Assembly (NCBI GenBank): GCA_017882405.1
Contig: JADGPO010000074.1
Location: 1-31,985 of the forward strand
DNA: 31,985 nucleotides
Direction: 5' to 3'
Origin: Solirubrobacteraceae bacterium
Lineage (GTDB): Bacteria > Actinomycetota > Thermoleophilia > Solirubrobacterales > Solirubrobacteraceae
Below are positions 1 to 8,356 of the stretch, piece by piece. The notes below the pieces were generated by a model. The model was not told the DNA's origin, searched no databases, and saw only the letters and a list, made by a program, of their open reading frames with translations. Made by a program: the position numbers and the translations under genes. How positions within the stretch are numbered: the stretch's first letter is position 1; each line of letters begins with the position of its first letter.

Positions 1-1
1 C

Positions 2-691
2 GAGGCGTGGGAGGCCGCCGGGCCGCGACGCGCTGTGCTCGCGCGCGAGGCGCTTGCCGTGTGGCCTGATTGCGCGGACGGCTACGTGCTGCTCGCGCAG
101 GCAGCGTCGAGCCTTGAGGAGGCGCGCGAGCTACTTGAGCGCGGTGTCGCCGCCGGCGAGCGCGCGGTGGGGCGGCGCGTGTTTGTGGAGGACGCCGGTG
201 ATTTCTGGTTGATCATCGAGACGCGGCCGTACATGCGCGCCCGCGCGGCGCTCGCCGCGACGCTGTGGCGTCTGGGGCGGCGCGAGGACGCGGTCGAGCA
301 TCAGCGTGTGCTGTTGCGGCTGAACCCGCGCGATAACCAGGGGCTGCGCTACCGGCAGGCGAACTGGCTGTTGGCACTCGAGTGCTACGACGAGCTCGAG
401 GAGCTGTTCGCCGCCCACGCCGGCGACGGGAATGCCCCAGGGTTCACCTACACCAGGGCGCTCGCAGCGTTCGCTCGTCGAGGCGCGGGCGCCCGGGCGC
501 GCGCGCTGCTCGATGAGGCGCGCGAGCTCAACCCGCATATTCCCTCCTACCTGTCCGGCCGCAAGAAGCTGCCGGTCAAGCGCCCCGCCTACACGGTGTT
601 TGGCGAGGAGAGCGAAGCGGTCGACTACGCCGCCGGCGCTGGCGAGCTGTGGGGCAGCGTGCCGGGCGCGCTCGCGTGGCTCGAGTCCTGA
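2..691 (+). CDS. ST7-like tetratricopeptide protein, 5' end outside the window
   Basis: The frame is open to the window edge, so this is the last 229 residues of a longer protein; the GTG at position 35 is probably internal. Seen: helical repeats rich in Ala, Leu and Arg (DCADGYVLLAQ near the start, then ALAATLWRLGRREDAVEHQ and NPRDNQGLRYR) typical of TPR units, and the block FWLIIETRPYMRAR. I recognise that block from bacterial proteins related to the ST7 family (proteins of poorly known function). No catalytic motif, signal peptide or membrane segment is visible. A strong hairpin lies 33 nt after the stop, and the next gene runs towards it from the right, so this gene probably ends its own transcription unit. 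Function is unknown beyond a likely protein-protein interaction scaffold. Confidence 0.7.
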   Translation, partial: EAWEAAGPRRAVLAREALAVWPDCADGYVLLAQAASSLEEARELLERGVAAGERAVGRRVFVEDAGDFWLIIETRPYMRARAALAATLWRLGRREDAVEHQRVLLRLNPRDNQGLRYRQANWLLALECYDELEELFAAHAGDGNAPGFTYTRALAAFARRGAGARARALLDEARELNPHIPSYLSGRKKLPVKRPAYTVFGEESEAVDYAAGAGELWGSVPGALAWLES

Positions 692-724
692 CCCAAGGAC
701 GTCCGGGGCCGGCTCGTAGGGTGT

Positions 725-750
725 CGCGGGGAATGGCCTATTTCCCCGCG
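725..750 (+). terminator. Hairpin between convergent genes, candidate terminator
   Basis: CGCGGGGAA (725-733) and TTCCCCGCG (742-750) are perfect 9-bp arms around an 8-nt loop. It lies just after the TPR gene stop and before the end of the convergent NADH dehydrogenase. There is no T-tract, so intrinsic termination is inferred from position and stem strength only. The rest of the 692-907 gap holds a weaker dyad (CTCCCG 785-790 / CGGGAG 800-805) and no recognisable gene. Confidence 0.5.
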
Positions 751-907
751 AGATCGCGCTTGTCCCCTTCAGCTGCCGTCGGCACTCCCGTTACGACGGC
801 GGGAGGTCAAGACGACGCATTCCCTGCGATGAGCCCGGCGCGGCGTTCTCATCGGGATATGGTGGCCACAATCGGCCACGCAACCCGCGCGTTGCGCGGC
901 GTTCGGC

Positions 908-2245
908 TCAGGTCGGGTTTTTATGCTCCTCGGGCGTCTTGACGATCAGACGGCTGGAGCGCCCGTGGGTGATGAAGCTGAACGTCCACTGCAGCACCAC
1001 CAACAGCCGGTTCTGAAACCCGACCAGGTACCAGATGTGGACCACCAGCCACACGATCCATGCGGGTAGCCCGCTGAGCCGCAGGAAGCCCACGTCGACG
1101 ACGGCGCGGCCACGCCCGATCGTGGCCACGTTGCCCTTGTCGAGATAGTGAAAGGGTTTCCCGCCAGCCCCGCCCGGCTCGCCGCGCAGCCGGCGTCGCA
1201 CCTGTCGCCCGGCGTATCGGCCCTGCTGGATGGCCACGGGCGCGACGCCCGGGAGCACCTCCGGCTTGCCGTCAGGCCCGCGGACGGAGACCATGTCGCC
1301 GAGCACGAAGACGTCTGGATGGTTCGGCAGCGTGAGGTCGGGCTCCACGATCACCCGCCCGGCCTTATCGACCTCGGCCCCCGCCTCCCGGCCCAGCTCC
1401 TGCGCCAACCCGGAGGCACGCACGCCGGCCGCCCAGACCACCGTTCGTGCGGCAATGCGCTCGTCCGCGCCGTCCGGGGTCGACAGGGTGACCGAATCGC
1501 GGTCGATGTGGGTCACCGTGTGGTTGGGCATCGGCGTCACGCCCATGCCCTCGAGCGAGCGTGTCGCCTTGGCCGACAGCTTCTCCGGAAACGCCGACAG
1601 CAGACGGTCGCCGGTCTCGACCAGCAGCACCCGGGCACGGGTTAGATCGATGTTGCGAAAGTCCCGGCGCAGCGTGTCGCGGGACAGCTCGCCGATCTGG
1701 CCGGCCATCTCCACCCCGGTCGGTCCGCCGCCGACGACGACGAACGTCAGCTGGGCGTCACGCTCGTGCGGGTCGTCGATCATCTCGGCCCGCTCGAACG
1801 CGCTGAGCAGGCGCGAGCGGACGATGACCGCCGATTCCAGCGACTTGACCTCGGCGGCGTGCTCGCGCCATTCCTCGTGTCCGAAGTACGAGTAACTCGA
1901 GCCGGCGGCCACGATCAGCGTGTCGTACTCGACGGGATCCGGCGGCGTCTCGCCCGGCGACACGTCGGCCAGTAAGACCCGGCGGCCCTCCAGGTCGAAT
2001 CCGGTGACCTCGGCCAGCAGCACCCTGACGTTGGCGTGGGCCTTGAACAGGGAGCGCAGCGGATAGGCGACCTCGCTGGGCGGCAGCGCGCCGGTGGCCA
2101 CCTGGTAGCTGAGCGGCTGGAACAGGTGAAAGTTGCGCTGATCGATCAGCGTCACCTGCACCGGCGCGGAGGCCAGCTGCTCGACGGCGCGCAGGCCGCC
2201 GAAGCCTCCGCCGATCACCACCACGCGATGCGGCGTCTCGGTCAT
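908..2245 (-). CDS. ndh: Type II NADH dehydrogenase (NDH-2), NAD(P)/FAD-dependent oxidoreductase
   Basis: A 445-aa single-subunit flavoprotein of the NDH-2 family, which passes electrons from NADH to quinone at the inner face of the membrane without pumping protons. Seen: N-terminal FAD-binding VVIGGGFGG (about residues 8-16), FHLFQPLSYQVATG, the second dinucleotide fold FVVVGGGPTGVEMAG (about 165-180), FVLGDM before the quinone-side loop APVAIQQGRYAG, and a hydrophobic C-terminal stretch (GLPAWIVWLVVHIWYLVGF) that fits membrane attachment. Length matches the family. The frame stays open upstream into sthA, but that extension is antisense to sthA. The ATG at 2245 gives the normal N-terminus. 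It is divergent from sthA across a 75-bp gap, so the two redox-balancing genes may share a control region. Confidence 0.9.
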   Translation of the reverse strand: MTETPHRVVVIGGGFGGLRAVEQLASAPVQVTLIDQRNFHLFQPLSYQVATGALPPSEVAYPLRSLFKAHANVRVLLAEVTGFDLEGRRVLLADVSPGETPPDPVEYDTLIVAAGSSYSYFGHEEWREHAAEVKSLESAVIVRSRLLSAFERAEMIDDPHERDAQLTFVVVGGGPTGVEMAGQIGELSRDTLRRDFRNIDLTRARVLLVETGDRLLSAFPEKLSAKATRSLEGMGVTPMPNHTVTHIDRDSVTLSTPDGADERIAARTVVWAAGVRASGLAQELGREAGAEVDKAGRVIVEPDLTLPNHPDVFVLGDMVSVRGPDGKPEVLPGVAPVAIQQGRYAGRQVRRRLRGEPGGAGGKPFHYLDKGNVATIGRGRAVVDVGFLRLSGLPAWIVWLVVHIWYLVGFQNRLLVVLQWTFSFITHGRSSRLIVKTPEEHKNPT

Positions 2246-2320
2246 GAGCTCAGGAAAGCACTTCTTGCCGTCTCGGACAGCCCTCGCCGGCGGCCTGCTA
2301 TCAATGCAACCCTGGCGCCC

Positions 2321-3721
2321 ATGGACCTCGATCTGCTCGTCATCGGCTCGGGTCCGGGCGGTCAGCGGGCCGCGATCCAGGCGGCCAAGCTCGGCAGGCG
2401 GGTGGGCGTGGTGGAGCGCCGCGATCGGATCGGCGGGGTCTCGATCCACACGGGCACGATCCCGTCCAAGACGCTGCGCCAGTCGATCCTCGAGGAGCTC
2501 GCCAGCCGCGGCGCCGACGTGGCCGACCCGCTGCACCCCGAGCGCCAACAGTCCGCGGCGCTGCGCTTCCTCTACGACCGCACCGCCCAGGTCGTGGCGA
2601 TGGAGACCGCCGTCGTGCGCGAGCAGTTCCGGCGAAACGGCGTCGGGCTGCTGGTCGGCGACGCGGCGTTCGTCGACGAGCACACGATCGAGGTCACCGA
2701 CCCGGCCGGCGAGCACGGCGGCATGCGGGTGACCGCGGAGAACGTCGTGATCGCCGTCGGCACGCGTCCCGCGCGCCCCTCCGGAGTGGACTTCGACGAC
2801 CGCCGGGTGATCGACTCCGACGGCGTGCTGCACCTCGAGCTGCCGGTTCCCAAGACGATGACGATCGTCGGCGGCGGCGTGATCGGCGTCGAGTACGCCT
2901 CGATGTTCGCCGCGATGGGCGTCCGGGTGACGCTCGTGGACGCCCGCGACCGGCTGCTGCCCTACGTCGACCGGGAGATCACGGTCGCACTGCAGTTCCT
3001 GCTGCGCAAGCGCAACGTGACCTTCCGCTTCGGCGAGGAGGTCACCGGCGTGGAGCGCAAGGACGAGCTGGTGATCACGCATCTGAAGTCGGGCAAGCAG
3101 ATCCCCTCACACACGCTGATGTACGCCACCGGTCGCCAGGGCGCCACCGAGAAGCTGGCGCTGGATCGCGCCGGCCTGAAGCCCGACAAGCGCGGTCGCC
3201 TGGCGGTCGACGCCGAGTACCGCACGCCGGTGGGGCACGTCTTCGCCGTTGGCGACGTCGCCGGCCCGCCGGGTCTGGCCTCCACCAGCATGGAGCAGGG
3301 ACGGATCGCCGCGCTGACCGCGTTCGGCGAGCCCGCCGCCCATCTCTCGGAGCTGGTTCCCACGGGCATCTACGCGATCCCCGAGATCTCCTTCGTCGGG
3401 CAGACCGAGGAGCAGCTGACCGAGGCCGCGATCCCCTATGTCGCCGGGGTCGCCTGGTGGCGCGAGCTGGCCAAGGCGATGATGATGCGCGAGGAGGACG
3501 GGCTGCTCAAGATCCTCGTCTCCCCCGACGACGGTCGCCTGCTGGGCGTGCACGTGATCGGCGCCCAGGCGACCGACCTGGTCCACATCGGCCAGGCGCT
3601 GATGGACCGCGACGGGGCGCTGGACTTCCTCCTCTCGGCCGTCTTCAACTACCCGACGCTGGCCGAGGCCTACAAGGTCGCCGGGCTCGACGCGCTCGGC
3701 CGGCTGCGCGACCTGCAGTAG
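2321..3721 (+). CDS. sthA: Soluble pyridine nucleotide transhydrogenase (Si-specific)
   Basis: A 466-aa flavoprotein of the dihydrolipoamide dehydrogenase-like family, equal in length to known SthA proteins. It equilibrates NADPH and NADH in the cytosol. Seen: FAD motif VIGSGPGGQRAA (about residues 6-17), VSIHTGTIPSKTLR where true disulfide reductases have CxxxxC, the NAD(P) fold VGGGVIGVEYASMF followed by TLVDARDRLLPYVD as in SthA, the FAD-binding GHVFAVGDVAG, and the C-terminal dimerisation domain with FNYPTLAEAYKVAGLDAL. The missing redox cysteines separate it from lipoamide or mercuric reductases. Start at ATG 2321 because the preceding in-frame sequence is antisense to ndh. No good Shine-Dalgarno sequence is visible. 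Confidence 0.9.
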   Translation: MDLDLLVIGSGPGGQRAAIQAAKLGRRVGVVERRDRIGGVSIHTGTIPSKTLRQSILEELASRGADVADPLHPERQQSAALRFLYDRTAQVVAMETAVVREQFRRNGVGLLVGDAAFVDEHTIEVTDPAGEHGGMRVTAENVVIAVGTRPARPSGVDFDDRRVIDSDGVLHLELPVPKTMTIVGGGVIGVEYASMFAAMGVRVTLVDARDRLLPYVDREITVALQFLLRKRNVTFRFGEEVTGVERKDELVITHLKSGKQIPSHTLMYATGRQGATEKLALDRAGLKPDKRGRLAVDAEYRTPVGHVFAVGDVAGPPGLASTSMEQGRIAALTAFGEPAAHLSELVPTGIYAIPEISFVGQTEEQLTEAAIPYVAGVAWWRELAKAMMMREEDGLLKILVSPDDGRLLGVHVIGAQATDLVHIGQALMDRDGALDFLLSAVFNYPTLAEAYKVAGLDALGRLRDLQ

Positions 3722-3813
3722 TCGGTGTCGAAAACGCGGGCACCCGCGCGTCGTGGAAGATGAGGCCGTATACGGCGGCCACCCGCGTTAGCCTTGAGGC
3801 GGTGAGCCCGATC

Positions 3814-4554
3814 ATGGTCGGCGGCCGAGAGCTGGAGACGCTGGAACTGCCCGGCGACCCCCAGCGCCGTCCGCTGGTGCTGCTGCACGAGGGGTTGGGC
3901 TCGATCGGCCTGTGGCGAAGGTTTCCCCAGCAGCTGAGCGAGGCCACCGGACGGCGCACCATCGCCTACTCGCGCTTCGGGCACGGACGCTCGCATCCGC
4001 CGGCCGTGCCCCGCACGCCGACGTTCTTCCACGAGGAGGCGCTCGACGTGCTCCCCGAGGTGCTCGCCCAGTGCGACGCCGCGGACCCGATCCTCGTCGG
4101 CCACAGCGACGGCGGCTCGATCGCGCTGATTCATGCCGGACACCGTCCCGTCACCGGTCTGGCGCTGATCGCCGCGCACGTGTTCGTCGAGGAGCTCACC
4201 GTGACCGCTATCGCCGAGGTGCGGCGGGCGTTCACGGAGGACGGGCTGCGCGAGCGCATGGCGCGCCATCACGACGACCCCGAGGCCGCGTTCTGGGGCT
4301 GGTGCGACGTGTGGCTGGACCCGGCGTTCGCGACGTGGGACCTGAGCGCCGACGCGGCGGGCGTCAGCACGCCCTGCCTCGTGGTCCAGGGCCGGGACGA
4401 CGCCTACGGCACGCTGGCCCAGGTGGATCGGATCGCCGGCGCGGTGGGCGGACCGGTCACGCGGCTGGTGCTGCCGGGCGGCCACAGCCCGCACCTGGAG
4501 CGTGCCGATCGGGTGATCGCCGCGATCACAGAGTTCGCGGCGCCTCTGCCCTGA
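3814..4554 (+). CDS. Alpha/beta-fold hydrolase
   Basis: About 246 aa. Seen: oxyanion-loop region LVLLHEGLGS, nucleophile elbow GHSDGGS (Ser about residue 98), an acid in VVQGRDDAYG and the catalytic His in LPGGHSPHLE near the C-terminus, so the full Ser-Asp-His triad is present. The substrate cannot be told from sequence; the adjacent aromatic-CoA genes make an ester, lactone or thioester of an aromatic compound plausible (inference). Start uncertain: ATG 3760, GTG 3802 and ATG 3814 are all in frame. 3814 is chosen because family members usually begin just before the first beta strand. The 3' end overlaps the convergent CoA ligase by 29 bp. It follows sthA by about 90 bp and may be co-transcribed with it. 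Confidence 0.8.
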   Translation: MVGGRELETLELPGDPQRRPLVLLHEGLGSIGLWRRFPQQLSEATGRRTIAYSRFGHGRSHPPAVPRTPTFFHEEALDVLPEVLAQCDAADPILVGHSDGGSIALIHAGHRPVTGLALIAAHVFVEELTVTAIAEVRRAFTEDGLRERMARHHDDPEAAFWGWCDVWLDPAFATWDLSADAAGVSTPCLVVQGRDDAYGTLAQVDRIAGAVGGPVTRLVLPGGHSPHLERADRVIAAITEFAAPLP

Positions 4555-6124
4555 CTGCCGGTTCCGGCATCGGTGAGAGAGCGATCGCGTCGCGCAGGGC
4601 GAAGCGCTGCACCTTGCCGGTCAGCGTGCGCGGAAGCTCCTCGACGAAGCGCACGACATGCGGGTACTCGTAGCGACGCAGCCGCTGCTTGCAGAAGTCC
4701 CGGAGCTCGTCGGCGAGCGCGGCGTCGCCGGTGTCCTCGGGGTCGCCGGCAATCTCGACGAAGGCCGCGATCCGGCTGGCGTGGTCGATCGTCACCCCCA
4801 CGACACCCACCCCGCGGACCCGCGGGTGCTCCATCAGCACGAATTCCATGTCGATCGGCGACACCCACAGCCCGCCGACCTTGAGCATGTCGTCCAGTCG
4901 GCCGACGTAGGCATAGGCGCCGTCCTCGCGGCGCTCGTAGCGGTCGCCTGTGGCAAACCACTCGCCCCGCATCGAGTGCTTGCTCTTCTCGTGCTGATGC
5001 CAGTAGAAGGCCGCACACGAGTCGCCGCGAACCTCCAAGCCCCCGACCGCCGGTCCGGTGAGCACCTCCCCGTCCTCGCCGACCAACCGCAGCTCGTAGC
5101 CGGGCACGGGCCGCCCGCTGGTCCCCGGCTCGAGCTCGCCGGGCCGGTTGGAGCAGTAGATGTGCAGCATCTCGGTGGAGCCGATCCCGTCCACGATGTC
5201 CAGGCCGAAGCGCTCGCGCCAGCGCAGCACGGTCGGCCCCGGCAGCGGCTCGGCCGCCGAGGCGCAAACCCGCACCGAGTCCAGGGCGCCGTCGGCCGCA
5301 GGTTCGCGGACCAGGGCGCCGAACAGCGCCGGCACGGAGTAGAACACGGTCGGACGGTGCGTGCGCAGCGTGTGCAGGATCGATTCGGGCTTGGTCGGCC
5401 CGGTCATCAGCACCGAGGTGGCACCGAACCAGAGCGGGAACGACAGGCCGTTGCCCAGACCGTAGGCGTGAAACAGCTTGGTGGTGGAGAACGTGACGTC
5501 CTCGCCGGTGATCCCCAGCACCTGGCGAGCGTAGTTCTCGCAGGTGACCTCGATGTCGTGGTGTAGGTGCACCACGCCCTTGGGCTTGCCGGTGGAGCCC
5601 GAGCTGTACAGCCAGAAGGCCATGTCGTCGCGGTGAACGGCGACCGGGTCGAGCTCGGGTGCCTGGGCCGCCAGCGCCTCGTCGAGCTCGGTCACCCCCG
5701 GCCCGTCGCCGCCGCGGGCCACGAAGCGCACGCCGCTGTCCTCCAGGGCGCCGCGGAGCCTGGGCAGGCAGCCGGCGTCGGTGACCACCAGCTCGGTGTG
5801 GGTGTCGGCCACGTAGTGGCGGAAGTTCTCCTCCTTGTCCAGGACGCTCACCGGGACCGGCACGGCCCCGAGCTTCATCGCGGCCAGGAAGACGATCGGG
5901 AACACGGTGGTGTCGTCGAGCACCAGCAGGACCCGTTGCTCGCGGCGGACGCCCAGCTCGCGCAGCAGGCCCGCGGCGCGGTTGATCTGCCGGCGCAGCG
6001 CCTCGTAGGTCAGCGTCGCGTCGGCGGCGATGTAAGCCACCTTCTCGGCCAGCCCCTCCTCTACTCGCCGATCGACGATCTCGCCGACGTTCGATCCCCG
6101 GTCGCCCATGGTCGCGGTAACCAT
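4526..6124 (-). CDS. Benzoate-CoA ligase family acyl-CoA synthetase
   Basis: A 532-aa ANL-superfamily enzyme that would activate an aromatic acid with ATP and CoA. Seen: P-loop YSSGSTGKPKG, LFHAYGLGNGLSFPLWFGA typical of benzoate/aryl-CoA ligases, the adenylate motif GIGSTEMLHIYCSN, the hinge region WFATGDRY with YVGRLDDMLKVGG, and the C-terminal catalytic lysine in LPRTLTGKVQRF. It resembles BadA/BclA-type ligases rather than the shorter PaaK type. It is the last gene of a leftward operon. Its ATG (6122-6124) lies 1 nt after the stop of the aldehyde dehydrogenase (6126-6128), which implies coupling. ATG 6109 is an alternative start. Next to a phenylacetyl-CoA epoxidase operon it may serve as the phenylacetate (or related aryl acid) ligase; the true substrate is not visible. 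Confidence 0.88.
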   Translation of the reverse strand: MVTATMGDRGSNVGEIVDRRVEEGLAEKVAYIAADATLTYEALRRQINRAAGLLRELGVRREQRVLLVLDDTTVFPIVFLAAMKLGAVPVPVSVLDKEENFRHYVADTHTELVVTDAGCLPRLRGALEDSGVRFVARGGDGPGVTELDEALAAQAPELDPVAVHRDDMAFWLYSSGSTGKPKGVVHLHHDIEVTCENYARQVLGITGEDVTFSTTKLFHAYGLGNGLSFPLWFGATSVLMTGPTKPESILHTLRTHRPTVFYSVPALFGALVREPAADGALDSVRVCASAAEPLPGPTVLRWRERFGLDIVDGIGSTEMLHIYCSNRPGELEPGTSGRPVPGYELRLVGEDGEVLTGPAVGGLEVRGDSCAAFYWHQHEKSKHSMRGEWFATGDRYERREDGAYAYVGRLDDMLKVGGLWVSPIDMEFVLMEHPRVRGVGVVGVTIDHASRIAAFVEIAGDPEDTGDAALADELRDFCKQRLRRYEYPHVVRFVEELPRTLTGKVQRFALRDAIALSPMPEPAVRAEAPRTL

Positions 6125-6125
6125 C

Positions 6126-7589
6126 TCAGCTCGGCCTGCGGACGACAACGGACTTGCGGTCGGTGTAGAAGTCAAGCGCCTCCGAGCCGTGCTCCTTGCC
6201 GACGCCGCTGGCCTTGACGCCGCCGAACGGCAGCTCGTCGTAGACCTTGGTCGGGGAGTTGATCCACGTGTACCCGCAGTCGAGCTCGGCGGCCGCGCGC
6301 TCGGAACGCCCCAGGTCGCTCGTCCACACCGACGACCCCAGACCGAAGGGGGAGTCGTTGGCCAGCTCCAGCGCCTCGTCGAAGTCCCGGACGCGCCAGA
6401 TCGGCAGCGCGGGCCCGAACACCTCCTCCCGGGCCATCGGCGACTCGCGCGGTGGCTCGAGCACCACCGTCGGGCTGTAGAAGTGGCCACGCGCGAGCCC
6501 CGGGTCGTCGGGGCTGCTCCCGCCGACCAGCAGCTGTCCTCCGCCGGCCACGCTGTCGTTGACCTGGCGCTTAAGGATCTCCAGCTGGCGGCCCGAGTGC
6601 AGGGGCCCGATCTGACTTCCCGGATCGCTCCCGGCGCCCACCCGCAGCCGGCGTGCCTTGGCGACGATCGCCTCGATCACCTCGTCGGCCACCGACTCGA
6701 ACACGAACAAGCGCTTGATCGCCAGGCACGCCTGACCGCAGTTGTAGAAGCGGCCCATGCTGGCGGCGCTGGCCGCCTTGGCGAGGTCGGCGTCGTCGCA
6801 GATGATCATCGGATCAGAGCCGCCCAGCTCCAGCGTAACCCGCTTGCTGCCCTTGGCGGCCAGCGCGGCGACGCGCTCTCCGGTCGGCGTGGACCCGGTG
6901 AAGGCGATCTTGCGCACCAGCGGATGGCTGACGAGCGCCTCGCCCGCCTCGGGCCCGGTGCCGGTGACCACGTTGAGGACGCCCGGCGGCAGTCCCGCCT
7001 GGGAGAGGATCTCGGCCAGGCGCAGCGTGGTGAAGGGAGTCGTGTCGGCCGGCTTGGCGACGAACGTGTTGCCGCACAGCAGACCGGGCCCCAGCTTGTT
7101 GCACAACAGGGTCGTGGGGAAGTTCCACGGCACGATCGCCGCCACCACCCCGAGCGGCTTGCGCAGCACCCGGCCCTCGACCCCGGGGTCGAGCCCGTTG
7201 ACATAGACGCCGCGCACCTCCCGGCGCATGCCTGCGTAGTGCCCTAGCGTGTCGGCCGCCCTGCGCAGCTCGATCTGCGCCTCGCGGATCGTCTTGCCCT
7301 GCTCGGCCACCAGGGTCGGCACGAGCTCATCGACATGGGCGGCGAACGCCTCGGCGCCGGCGTGAAGAACCTCGCCGCGCTCCGAGTAGCTGCGCGCCGA
7401 CCACTCCGCAAAGGCGTCCTGGGCCGCCCGCACTGCCTCGTCGACCCCCGCCGGGCCGGCGCGGGTGGCATGCCCGACCAGCTCTCCGGTCGCCGGGTTG
7501 GTGATCTCCAGCGTCGGGTCAGCCAGCGGCCGGGTCTCCCCGGCGATGAACAGGCCGCGCTGCAACGCGGGGGCGGTGGTCGTGCTCAT
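6126..7589 (-). CDS. NAD(P)+-dependent aldehyde dehydrogenase (first copy)
   Basis: 487 aa, the normal length for the ALDH superfamily. It oxidises an aldehyde to the carboxylic acid. Seen: [22 protein letters not shown] (cofactor-binding lysine), [22 protein letters not shown] (general base Glu), catalytic Cys288 in [18 protein letters not shown], and the C-terminal [17 protein letters not shown]. The start ATG (7587-7589) overlaps the enoyl-CoA hydratase stop as ATGA. As the third gene of the ALDH-hydratase-ALDH-ligase operon it could make an aryl acid that the downstream ligase then activates (for example from an aryl aldehyde), or oxidise the ring-opened semialdehyde of the phenylacetate pathway. 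The sequence does not decide between these. Confidence 0.88.
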   Translation of the reverse strand: MSTTTAPALQRGLFIAGETRPLADPTLEITNPATGELVGHATRAGPAGVDEAVRAAQDAFAEWSARSYSERGEVLHAGAEAFAAHVDELVPTLVAEQGKTIREAQIELRRAADTLGHYAGMRREVRGVYVNGLDPGVEGRVLRKPLGVVAAIVPWNFPTTLLCNKLGPGLLCGNTFVAKPADTTPFTTLRLAEILSQAGLPPGVLNVVTGTGPEAGEALVSHPLVRKIAFTGSTPTGERVAALAAKGSKRVTLELGGSDPMIICDDADLAKAASAASMGRFYNCGQACLAIKRLFVFESVADEVIEAIVAKARRLRVGAGSDPGSQIGPLHSGRQLEILKRQVNDSVAGGGQLLVGGSSPDDPGLARGHFYSPTVVLEPPRESPMAREEVFGPALPIWRVRDFDEALELANDSPFGLGSSVWTSDLGRSERAAAELDCGYTWINSPTKVYDELPFGGVKASGVGKEHGSEALDFYTDRKSVVVRRPS

Positions 7590-8356
7590 CTCGTCTCCCC
7601 GACGAACTCGGGCGTGCGCTTCTCGCTGAAGGCGGTCAGCCCCTCACGGGCGTCCCGGGACTCGAACAGATCCTGGATCAGCTCCCGCTCCAGCGCCAGG
7701 CCGTCGGCCAGCGGCTGCTGCACGCCCTCGTATACGGCGCGCTTGATGTGGCTGATCGCCAGCGGCGCCAGCCCGGTCAGCTTCTCCACATGCGCCTGGA
7801 GCGCCGCCTCGTCGGCGAACACCTCGGAGACCAGTCCGACGCGCAGCGCGTCGTCGGGTGAGAGCTGGCGGCCGGTGGCCAGCATCTCCAGCGCCGGGCC
7901 GACACCGATCAGCCGCGGCAGCCGCTGGGTGCCGCCGTTGCCGGGCAGCAGCCCGAGCGTCACTTCGGGGGTGCCCAGGCGATAGCGGCCCTGCACCGCG
8001 TAACGCACGTCGCAGGCCAGGGCCATCTCCAGCCCGCCGCCCAGCGCGTGCCCGGCGATCGCCGCCACGAACAGCTTCGGAGACTGCGCGATCGCCGCCA
8101 GGCTCTCGTGCGCGAGGCGGATCATGTCCATGTTGGCCTCGACGTCGTTGGCCAGAAAGCGCTTGATGTCCGCGCCGGCGGAGAAGAACTTCTCGCTGGC
8201 GCTGCGCACCACGATGATCCGCGTCTGAGAATCGTCGCCGGCCGCTCGGATCGCCTGGTCGAGTTCCTGCACGAACTCGATCGCGTAGGAGTTGGCGGGC
8301 GGGTTGTCGAGCGTGATCGTCCCCAGCGCGCCGACGGCGTCGTAGCTGACGGCCAT
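7586..8356 (-). CDS. Enoyl-CoA hydratase/isomerase (PaaF-like crotonase)
   Basis: 256 aa, typical crotonase length. Seen: oxyanion-hole segment [25 protein letters not shown] with the first catalytic Glu, [16 protein letters not shown] with the second catalytic Glu, then TQRLPR. Both glutamates of true hydratases are present, so it should add water to a trans-2-enoyl-CoA. In phenylacetate catabolism this fits PaaF, acting on 2,3-didehydroadipyl-CoA, but other ring-derived enoyl-CoAs are possible. ATG 8356 is chosen because the longer frame is antisense-like and out of family. The start overlaps the upstream ALDH stop as TGATG and the stop overlaps the next ALDH start as ATGA, so the operon is tightly coupled. 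Confidence 0.88.
   Translation of the reverse strand: MAVSYDAVGALGTITLDNPPANSYAIEFVQELDQAIRAAGDDSQTRIIVVRSASEKFFSAGADIKRFLANDVEANMDMIRLAHESLAAIAQSPKLFVAAIAGHALGGGLEMALACDVRYAVQGRYRLGTPEVTLGLLPGNGGTQRLPRLIGVGPALEMLATGRQLSPDDALRVGLVSEVFADEAALQAHVEKLTGLAPLAISHIKRAVYEGVQQPLADGLALERELIQDLFESRDAREGLTAFSEKRTPEFVGETR

Noticed and set aside
2246..3082. A 724-aa minus-strand frame suggesting an N-terminal extension of the NADH dehydrogenase
   Set aside because: The extra 279 residues are antisense to the well-conserved sthA gene and have a His/Arg/Asp-rich shadow composition; family proteins start at the ATG at 2245.
6127..6490. N-terminal extension of the CoA ligase
   Set aside because: It lies antisense/out of frame within the aldehyde dehydrogenase gene; the ATG at 6124 gives the normal ligase start.
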